A stretch of DNA of 41,848 nt from Actinomycetota bacterium. Its GTDB lineage: Bacteria > Actinomycetota > Geothermincolia > Geothermincolales > RBG-13-55-18. Positions 32,688 to 39,313 of the stretch are shown one piece after another; the stretch's first letter is position 1; each line of letters opens with the position of its first letter. A program made the position numbers and the translations under genes. A model generated the notes under the pieces. It was not told the DNA's origin. It saw only the letters and a list, made by a program, of their open reading frames with translations, and made no database searches. The DNA lies in the NCBI GenBank assembly GCA_003598015.1, contig QZKE01000049.1, forward strand, positions 1 through 41,848, in the 5' to 3' direction.

Positions 32688-33005
32688 GCCGGCCGCACTC
32701 CCGCGGGGCACCCGCTTCGGGACGACGTATTCTCTGCCTGTGCGCAAGGTTCTTCACCGGGAGGTATGGGTTCGCTTGGGTTCAGGTCTTTAATTCCTTA
32801 ATTTTGCCATCCGTCCGTTCTATGCCGGCCCCTTCTTCAAGATTCAAGACCTGACCCACCCCTGCACGTTACCTATCTCACCACCCACATTTCTCGGAGA
32901 AAAGCTACCCGTAATAATCGGCGTACTCTACCGTCAATATCTGTTACAATATTAGCGTATCGTGATTACCGCTCGCTTGCAGCCGGAACAACGGGGGGGC
33001 GTTGG
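32688..33005. other. 318-bp intergenic region between the CxxC paralogues
   Basis: It contains degenerate element E (32777-32857), the second repeat module in minus orientation (32880-32903), and a possible -10 TACAAT (32945-32950) about 55 bases before the next start. No gene is seen. Confidence 0.6.
32777..32903. repeat. Degenerate composite element E
   Basis: The left arm TGGGTTCAGGTCTT (32777-32790) is an imperfect inverted match, one inserted T, to AAGACCTGACCCA (32846-32858). Both derive from the same arm type as elements A and D. Beyond it, the minus strand at 32903-32880 reads GCTTTTCTCCGAGAAATGTG, the second module. The order of modules agrees with element C, supporting a composite repeat. 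Confidence 0.55.
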
Positions 33006-34100
33006 ATGGCGGAGATGGAGCCTTGCCCCGAATGCGGGGCACCGCGCTATATGACCGATGAATTCCTCTGGCTGGACAGCGGCGTCATCGTGCAGCGCCG
33101 TGACCCGAAACACCGCGTTGTCTTCATAGAATGCGAGAATCTCGATCCCCTCATCGCCGGCATAGGGGACATCATCGGGCGTTCCATCGAGACCATCGTC
33201 ATCGAGAGCAGGCGTAGGGGAGCACGGGATTACGTGCTCCAGTTCCTCCCCGAGGGTTTCGCGGAGCAATTGCACCGGGATCACTCCGCCCTGGAGCCCG
33301 TCATCGCAAGCCAGCTGGCGGCCACGAGCCTGATGGGCTTCGGGCTTGCCTCCCTCGTAGACCTGCGCTACGAGGAGGACGAGGACGATTACGTGGATAT
33401 AAGGGTCGAGAGGCCTTTTTCAGTGCCCCTATGGTGCGGCAACATCGCGGGTGCTTGTGAGGCTGTTACGGGCGGCGAATGGAAGGCGGAATACCGACAC
33501 ATCTCCAGCGAACTCTACGAGCTGCATGCGTTCCGTTCGGAGCATCCTCCGCAAGTGCGAGGAAAGGCCTTGAGGAGGGACTACGTGCACAGACCGGGCG
33601 ACCTGGAGCTCAAGAGATGCGCTACCTGCGGCGGCCCCGCCGTGCTCTCCAGGTTCAGATGGCAACCCGCCCGGGGCCTGATCGGGAGCGCCTACACCGA
33701 TCGCAGGGTCTCCTTTAACGGGGAGACCGGCCTGCAGGAGGTATTCGTCGAGCTCGAGAAGGAACTGGGTGAGACGATCACCCGCGTGGTGATCGAGGCG
33801 CAAAGGCGGTTCATCAAGAGCGGGTTCTTCACTATCGAAGGCCTGCTGAGTGAGGCGGATTTCCGCACGCAGTTCGCCTACCGCGGCCTGGGTAACCTCA
33901 GCGAGTTCAGGATGGGAGCCACCGGCCTGCACATGAAGCTGGAAAACCCGACCCTGCACCTCACGGTGATCGGTTTCGCGCAGGCCCTCTTCGAGCTGGC
34001 CTTCGGCAGGAAGAGCGGCGTGGATTGGGAACTCACCGCCGGAGGCGACCTGCTGGCGGAAGTAACACCCCAGCCTTTGCCCACTCATTCGCTTGGATGA
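33006..34100 (+). CDS. Internally duplicated CxxC / V4R-like protein, paralogue 2
   Basis: A 364-residue paralogue of the preceding protein with the same two-half plan: CPECG (Cys7/10) and CATCGG (Cys205/208), LWLDSGVI, ENLDPLIAGIGDIIG, TIVIESRRRGARDYV in half 1 and RVVIEAQRRFIKSGFF in half 2. The closing segments are NIAGACEAVTGGEW and FAQALFELAFGRKSGVDWEL. The second halves of the two paralogues are more alike than the first halves, suggesting a constant and a divergent part. The start ATG 33006 is used; ATG 33015 is possible. The function is unknown. A small-ligand or metal sensor with paired V4R-like domains is one possibility. Confidence 0.8.
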   Translation: MAEMEPCPECGAPRYMTDEFLWLDSGVIVQRRDPKHRVVFIECENLDPLIAGIGDIIGRSIETIVIESRRRGARDYVLQFLPEGFAEQLHRDHSALEPVIASQLAATSLMGFGLASLVDLRYEEDEDDYVDIRVERPFSVPLWCGNIAGACEAVTGGEWKAEYRHISSELYELHAFRSEHPPQVRGKALRRDYVHRPGDLELKRCATCGGPAVLSRFRWQPARGLIGSAYTDRRVSFNGETGLQEVFVELEKELGETITRVVIEAQRRFIKSGFFTIEGLLSEADFRTQFAYRGLGNLSEFRMGATGLHMKLENPTLHLTVIGFAQALFELAFGRKSGVDWELTAGGDLLAEVTPQPLPTHSLG

Positions 34101-34194
34101 AGATGGTGCATCGGCATCAAGCGTGGCCGGCCTGTGGTTTATGATAGAATCGCGACATGGGGAACTTCCGATATAGACTCCCGCGGGTGATGTG

Positions 34195-35637
34195 ATGGTA
34201 AGGGTAAGGTTCGCTCCCTCTCCCACGGGCAAGCTCCATCTTGGTTCGGCGCGTACGGCGCTCTTCAACTGGCTGTTCGCACGCGGCCAGGGAGGCGCGA
34301 TGGTGCTGCGCGTTGAGGACACCGACCCCGCGCGCTCCAGCCGGGAGCTGGAGGAGTCCATCCTGGATGATCTGCGCTGGCTGGGCCTGTTCTGGGATGA
34401 GGGCCCGGACGTGGGCGGCCCGCACGCGCCGTACCGCCAGAGCGAGCGGGGCGAGATCTATCGCGAGCATGCCCGCAGGTTGCAGGCGGCGGACTTGGCC
34501 TATCCCTGTTACTGCTCGCCTCAGGAATTGGAGGAGAGCAAGCAGCGCGCCCTTGCGGAGGGGCGCACGCCGCTGTACGGCGGCACGTGCCGCGACCTCT
34601 CACCCGGAGAGAGAGAAGCCCGGGAGGCGGAGGGAATTCGCCCCGCGCTACGCTTCCGGGTCCCGCAGGGGGAGGTCGCCTTCCAGGATCTTCTGCACGG
34701 CTACGTGCGTTTCCCGCCCGGCGTGTTGGGCGACTTCATCATCGTGCGCTCCGACGGGAGCGCCGGTTTCAATTTCTCGGTGGTGGTCGATGATGCCGCC
34801 ATGGGTATTACCCATGTCATCCGGGGTGAGGACCACCTCACCAATACCGCGCGCCACATACTGCTCTTCGATGCCCTGGGATACCCCGTGCCCATCTATC
34901 TGCACCACTCCCTGCTCCTGGGACCGGACGGGGCCAAGATGAGCAAGCGTCACGGCGCTACGGCCGTACGCGATTACCGCGAGATGGGATACCTCCCCCA
35001 GACCATCACCAATTACCTGGCGCTGCTCTCCTGGTCTCCCCCCGAGGGAAGAGAGGTCTTAAGCCTGGACGAACTGGTGCGCCTCTTCGATATAGGGGAC
35101 CTCTCCGCCAGTCCGGCCGTCTTCGACATGCAGCGCCTGGACTGGCTCAATGGCAGGCACCTGCGCGCCATGCCCGCCGGCGAACTGCTGGAGACCGCGA
35201 GAGGGTTTGCGCCACGGTGGTCGGAGCACCCCCGTTTCCCCCTAATGATGGAATCGGTGCTGGACAACCTGGTGACCCTTGAAGAACTTCCCGCTTACCT
35301 GGAGCCTTACGGGCAGCCGCAGGTCCCCGACGAGCATGCGGCGGAATGGCTGCGCGGGGAAGTGGCGGCGAGGGTCATCGAGAAAGCCGCGGAGGTCCTC
35401 GCGCACTCCCGCGTCGAGAACGTCAGGGAGGCCGACGACGTCATCGGAGAGATCAAGGAGTTTTTCGCCGATAAAGACCTGAAGCCCAAGGAGATCCTCA
35501 TGCCGCTGAGAGTCGCGCTGACCGGCAGGGATAAAGGCCCTGCATTACATTACCTGATCGCGGTATTCGGCGGGCGGGAGTGTATCGACCGGCTGCGGAG
35601 GGCTCTCGAAAGAACGGAGCAAGATCTTCAGCCTTGA
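34195..35637 (+). CDS. gltX: Glutamyl-tRNA synthetase
   Basis: A 480-residue class I aminoacyl-tRNA synthetase charging tRNA-Glu (and, in organisms lacking GlnRS, often tRNA-Gln). The N-terminal FAPSPTGKLHLGSARTALF carries the HIGH-equivalent HLGS (15-18). Zn-binding-type cysteines appear in PCYCSPQEL and GGTCRDL. The KMSKR loop is KMSKR at 248-252. A helical anticodon-binding domain follows and the length is normal. ATG 34195 is preferred; GTG 34192 is adjacent. It is a housekeeping gene, apparently transcribed alone. Confidence 0.97.
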   Translation: MVRVRFAPSPTGKLHLGSARTALFNWLFARGQGGAMVLRVEDTDPARSSRELEESILDDLRWLGLFWDEGPDVGGPHAPYRQSERGEIYREHARRLQAADLAYPCYCSPQELEESKQRALAEGRTPLYGGTCRDLSPGEREAREAEGIRPALRFRVPQGEVAFQDLLHGYVRFPPGVLGDFIIVRSDGSAGFNFSVVVDDAAMGITHVIRGEDHLTNTARHILLFDALGYPVPIYLHHSLLLGPDGAKMSKRHGATAVRDYREMGYLPQTITNYLALLSWSPPEGREVLSLDELVRLFDIGDLSASPAVFDMQRLDWLNGRHLRAMPAGELLETARGFAPRWSEHPRFPLMMESVLDNLVTLEELPAYLEPYGQPQVPDEHAAEWLRGEVAARVIEKAAEVLAHSRVENVREADDVIGEIKEFFADKDLKPKEILMPLRVALTGRDKGPALHYLIAVFGGRECIDRLRRALERTEQDLQP

Positions 35638-35651
35638 AGGATGTGAAAAAT

Positions 35652-35720
35652 GGCTCTTTTCCTGAAAATGTGGGTGAATGGATGATGGGACTCGCCAGGC
35701 CTCGAGCCGGGCGTGACCCC
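35652..35720 (+). repeat. Composite half-element G near the 35733 gene start
   Basis: 35652-35689 reads GGCTCTTTTCC...TGTGGGTGAATGGATG, the second module. It is followed by 35696-35720, which matches the right arm of element F (5418-5442) at 23 of 25 positions and ends in GACCCC. No opposing arm was found, so it may be a decayed half. It immediately precedes the membrane-protein start. Confidence 0.55.
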
Positions 35721-35732
35721 GAGGTGAGTGGG

Positions 35733-36239
35733 ATGGAGGTCGAGCCCGTAGTAGTGTGGTGCGAGGTCCCGCGCGCGGCTATCGCGCTGGAGAGCGCAGC
35801 CGGCCTGGCCGCCATCGCCGCCGGCGGCTACCTCGTGGCGCGCTATCACGGGAAGCTCTTCCCCCTCTGGGCGGCCGCCACCTTCTCGTGGTTCACCCTC
35901 TGCAAGTACCTCATCTGCACGCGCTGCGAGCATTATGGGAAGGCGTGCGAATTCTACAACCTGGGACTGCTCGCCGCGCGCATGTTTCCTGCCCAGCCGG
36001 ACCGCACCCTGACGCGCGTGGGCTACGCCGCGGAAGGTCTGTCCGTCGCGGGTATGCTGCTGCTGCCCTTCGCCGCCGCGTGGGGGGATAAGAAGCGGCT
36101 CGCCGCCTACGCGGCCCTGTTCGCGTCGCAGTGGAGCACCCAGCTTCTGGTATCCTGCCGCCACTGCGCCCGCACCGCCACCACGCCCTGGAAGGCGCGT
36201 TGCCCCACCTACCGGCTCGCCCGCCGCATCTGGACCTGA
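35733..36239 (+). CDS. Cys-rich four-helix membrane protein, unknown function
   Basis: A 168-residue integral membrane protein I cannot name. Hydrophobic helices lie at about residues 15-36, 43-61, 96-115 and 122-141. Two cysteine motifs follow helices 2 and 4: C62-x2-C65-x6-C72 and C142-x2-C145-x11-C157. They are probably on the same face, and with their charged surroundings could bind a metal or undergo disulfide exchange. I start at ATG 35733 after GAGGTGAG; the open frame reaches back to 35580 but would run through repeat element G and the end of gltX. No operon partner is evident. Confidence 0.75.
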   Translation: MEVEPVVVWCEVPRAAIALESAAGLAAIAAGGYLVARYHGKLFPLWAAATFSWFTLCKYLICTRCEHYGKACEFYNLGLLAARMFPAQPDRTLTRVGYAAEGLSVAGMLLLPFAAAWGDKKRLAAYAALFASQWSTQLLVSCRHCARTATTPWKARCPTYRLARRIWT

Positions 36240-36262
36240 AGGGATTATCCAGCAACCGCGGG

Positions 36263-36268
36263 TATAAT
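36263..36268 (+). promoter_or_regulatory. Possible -10 box before the sensor cluster
   Basis: TATAAT at 36263-36268 lies 95 bases before the kinase start in a 124-base gap. No good -35 is seen. Confidence 0.35.
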
Positions 36269-36363
36269 GAACAGTAGCCGAGTCAGGAAAACACTAGTGG
36301 CCAATGTCCTCGTCGAACCAGCCGCCATAGCAATGTACCACTCACATCCACAGGTGATGCGAT

Positions 36364-38838
36364 ATGAGAGACTTCGCGAAGGCGAAACCGCGGTTTTTCG
36401 GTAAACTCGAGAGGCTTGTGCGCCTCCGGCGGGCCGCGGAGGAGGATACAGGCGGCAAGGGGGCAGGCGGGTTCCTCACCATCCAGAGAGATCTGGCCTT
36501 GCGGCTTAGTGGAGCAGGCGACCTGCGGGATACGCTGGAGATAATCCTGAACGGCATCCTGAGAGCGACAGGGATGGACAGTGGGGGGATATATCTGGTC
36601 GATAGAGAGAGGGGCGACCTGGAGATCGCCTACCATAAGGGGTTCTCCGATGCGTTCGTCCAGGAGATCTCCCATTACGACGCCGATTCATCCAACGCAG
36701 AGCTCGTCAACGCAGGGGAACCGGTCTATATCGAGTATGAGAGGCTCGATGTGCCCAAGAGCGAAGCGGAAAGGGCGGAAGGCATCAGGACTATCGCCAT
36801 AGTCCCTATATGGTCACAGGGCAAGGTTATCGGGTGCGTGAATATCGCCTCGCACGTCCAGGAAGAGATACCGCAGGGTTCGCGGCACTTGATAGAGGCC
36901 CTGGCCGGTCAGGTGGGGGAAGCAGTAGCCCGCTCACGCCTGGAAGCCAGGGTAAGGGAATCGGAGGAGCGATACCGGGTACTGCATGACTACGCCGGTT
37001 ATGCCGTATTCGCCTTCGACCGCGACCTCAGATTGACTGATGTCAACAGATGGGTATGCGAGATTCTGGGTTATGGGGAGAACGAGCTGCTGGGCAGGAA
37101 CGTGATAGAGCTCGGCGTCGTCCATCCCGATGAAAGCGAAATAGTCGCCTCCAATATCCAACGGTTGTTTTCCGCCAAGTCTGCCGCACGCGAAACCGTC
37201 AGGTTTATCACCAAGGATGGCCGCACGGTGATCGCCGATTCCGTCAGCGTTCCACTGTTGGACGAAGAAGGAGAGGTTTTCTCAATAGTTAACATCGCCC
37301 AGGACATCACCGATCGCAAGGAGACCGAGGAGGCGCTATACCTGGAACGGGAGCAGCTGCTCTCCATATTCGACGGCATCAACGAAGCGATCTACGTTTC
37401 GGATCCCGAGACCTACGAGGTCCTCTACGCCAACCAGCACCTCAAGGACGCCTTCGGCAAGGAGCTGTTGGGAGGCGTATGCTACCGGGAATTCCAGGGC
37501 TTGGACGAGCCCTGCGCCTTCTGCACCAACGACATCATCCTGGCCGACCAGGGCGAGCCATACAGTTGGGAGTATTATAATCCCGTGCTGGACAGGCACT
37601 TCACCATTACCGACAGGATAATCAAGTGGCCCGACGGCCGCGACGTCCGCTTCGAGCTGGCCGTGGACATCACCGAGCAGAAACGGGCGGAGGAGGAGAT
37701 AAGGAAAAACGAGGCGAAGTACAGGGGACTTATCGAGGGGCTGAGGGGCGCCTTATACCGTATGTCCCTGCCGGACGGCGCCTACGAATACTTCAGTCCC
37801 GATGTTGAGGATGTCTTCGGTTACACCTCCGAGGAATTCATCGCCAACCCGATGCTGGTGAGGCAGGTGATACACCCCGATTTCACCCTCTACTTCCGCG
37901 AGAAGTGGGCGGACCTCCTCGAGGGAAAAGTCCCCCCCACCTACGAGTACAAGATAATCGATCCCCGCGGAGAGGAGAGGTGGATCTACCAGTCCAATCG
38001 CGGCGTTTTCGACGACGAGGGAAAGATAATCGCCCTGGAAGGCCTGTGTACCGATATAAGCGAGCGCAAGCGGACCGAGGATGAGCTGCAGAAGTACCGC
38101 GGCCACCTGGAGGAACTGGTGGAGGAGCGCACCGCCAGGCTGGAGGAGGTCAACGCAGAACTGGAGGCCTTCACCTACTCGGTCTCCCACGACCTGCGGG
38201 CCCCCCTGCGGGCCATGCAGGGTTTCTCCCGGGCGCTGCAGGAGGACTACGCGGAAGTACTGGACGAAAAAGGCCGGGACTATGCGGAACGTATCATCTC
38301 GGCCGCAAGGCGCATGGACTCCCTCATAAGTGACCTGCTGGAATACAGCCATATCACCCGCTCGGAAATGAAACTGGAAGCGGTAAGCCTGGGTGAAGTC
38401 GTCAAGGATGCCCTGCAGCAGTTGGAAGCCGGGATACGTGAGAAGGGCGCCACGGTGACCGTTGAGGGTCCCCTCCCTGGGGTGGAGGCCCACTACGCCA
38501 CCCTACTTCAGGTAGTGGCCAACCTGATCTCCAACGCGATAACCTTTACGGCCCCGGGAGTGAAACCGGAAGTACGCATAGGTGGCGAGGAGCGTGACGG
38601 ATGGGTGCGCCTGTGCGTGGCGGACAACGGCATCGGCATAGCCCCCGAGTACCGGGACCGCATCTTCCGTATATTCGAGCGGCTGCACGGCATGGAGACC
38701 TACCCCGGAACCGGTATAGGGCTGGCCGTGGTGAGCAAAGGGATGAAGCGCATGGGTGGCCGGGTGGGAATGGAATCCGTGGAGGGAAAGGGAAGCGAGT
38801 TCTGGATCGAGCTGCCGAAGGGAGAGAAAGAGGCATGA
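36364..38838 (+). CDS. Cytoplasmic GAF-PAS-PAS-PAS histidine kinase
   Basis: An 824-residue soluble sensor kinase without membrane segments. GAF spans about residues 43-195. PAS1 is about 199-320, PAS2 about 327-440 (with a PCAFCTND cysteine pair that could be redox or metal sensitive), and PAS3/PAC about 450-572. A coiled coil follows at 575-605. HisKA carries His609 in SHDLRAPLRAMQGF. The ATPase domain has N-box NLISNAITF, G1 DNGIGI and G2 GTGIGLAVV. The HisKA type resembles phytochrome-like kinases. Its stop overlaps the following response regulator start (ATGA), making that regulator its probable partner. The signal is unknown. Confidence 0.93.
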   Translation: MRDFAKAKPRFFGKLERLVRLRRAAEEDTGGKGAGGFLTIQRDLALRLSGAGDLRDTLEIILNGILRATGMDSGGIYLVDRERGDLEIAYHKGFSDAFVQEISHYDADSSNAELVNAGEPVYIEYERLDVPKSEAERAEGIRTIAIVPIWSQGKVIGCVNIASHVQEEIPQGSRHLIEALAGQVGEAVARSRLEARVRESEERYRVLHDYAGYAVFAFDRDLRLTDVNRWVCEILGYGENELLGRNVIELGVVHPDESEIVASNIQRLFSAKSAARETVRFITKDGRTVIADSVSVPLLDEEGEVFSIVNIAQDITDRKETEEALYLEREQLLSIFDGINEAIYVSDPETYEVLYANQHLKDAFGKELLGGVCYREFQGLDEPCAFCTNDIILADQGEPYSWEYYNPVLDRHFTITDRIIKWPDGRDVRFELAVDITEQKRAEEEIRKNEAKYRGLIEGLRGALYRMSLPDGAYEYFSPDVEDVFGYTSEEFIANPMLVRQVIHPDFTLYFREKWADLLEGKVPPTYEYKIIDPRGEERWIYQSNRGVFDDEGKIIALEGLCTDISERKRTEDELQKYRGHLEELVEERTARLEEVNAELEAFTYSVSHDLRAPLRAMQGFSRALQEDYAEVLDEKGRDYAERIISAARRMDSLISDLLEYSHITRSEMKLEAVSLGEVVKDALQQLEAGIREKGATVTVEGPLPGVEAHYATLLQVVANLISNAITFTAPGVKPEVRIGGEERDGWVRLCVADNGIGIAPEYRDRIFRIFERLHGMETYPGTGIGLAVVSKGMKRMGGRVGMESVEGKGSEFWIELPKGEKEA

Positions 38839-39296
38839 ACAGAACAGGCCAGACCATACTGCTGGTCGAGGACGACCCCAACGACGTCATTCTCATAGAG
38901 AGGGCGTTCGAGAACGTCAAGATCGCCAATCCTATCCACGTGGTAGAGGACGGCGAGAAAGCCATCTCCTACCTGGAGAGCTTCTCTCCCCGGGGGGAGC
39001 GGAAGGGCTCGCCCCTGCCCATGTTGATCCTCCTGGACTTGAAGCTGCCCCGCAAGTCCGGCCTGGAGGTGCTGGAATGGCTAAGGGAACAGCCTTACCT
39101 GCGTCGTCTGCCGGTCGTTGTCCTCACCTCCTCCCGGGAGTCATCCGACATCAACCGGGCCTACGATAACGGCGCCAACTCCTACCTGGTGAAGCCCGGT
39201 TCTTTCGAAGACCTGTTGACAATGGTGGAGTCCCTGAATATGTACTGGGTGATCCTCAACGAACGTCCTGAGATAGGAGCGGAGACGGACGGATAG
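38835..39296 (+). CDS. Single-domain response regulator, Rcp1/CheY-like
   Basis: A 153-residue stand-alone receiver. The acidic patch is LLVEDDPND, the phosphoacceptor is Asp68 in LLDLKLPRKSG, and the switch region is VVLTSS with Lys in LVKPG. The insertion between helix 2 and strand 3 (SPRGERKGSPLP) and the NMYW C-terminus match the Rcp1-like receivers paired with phytochrome-type kinases. ATG 38835 overlaps the kinase stop. The open frame extends upstream to 38601, but only inside the kinase gene. There is no output domain, so it may relay phosphate, possibly to the next hybrid protein. Confidence 0.92.
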   Translation: MNRTGQTILLVEDDPNDVILIERAFENVKIANPIHVVEDGEKAISYLESFSPRGERKGSPLPMLILLDLKLPRKSGLEVLEWLREQPYLRRLPVVVLTSSRESSDINRAYDNGANSYLVKPGSFEDLLTMVESLNMYWVILNERPEIGAETDG

Positions 39297-39313
39297 GAAG
39301 GGGCGTCTCAAGC

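Noticed and set aside
32688..33005. Structured RNA or riboswitch between the CxxC paralogues
   Set aside because: The pairing found is explained by the degenerate repeat element E; no known riboswitch core was recognised.
38601..38834. Upstream extension of the CheY-like regulator
   Set aside because: The extra frame lies inside the kinase ATPase domain and has shadow composition. ATG 38835 with the ATGA overlap gives the normal receiver start.
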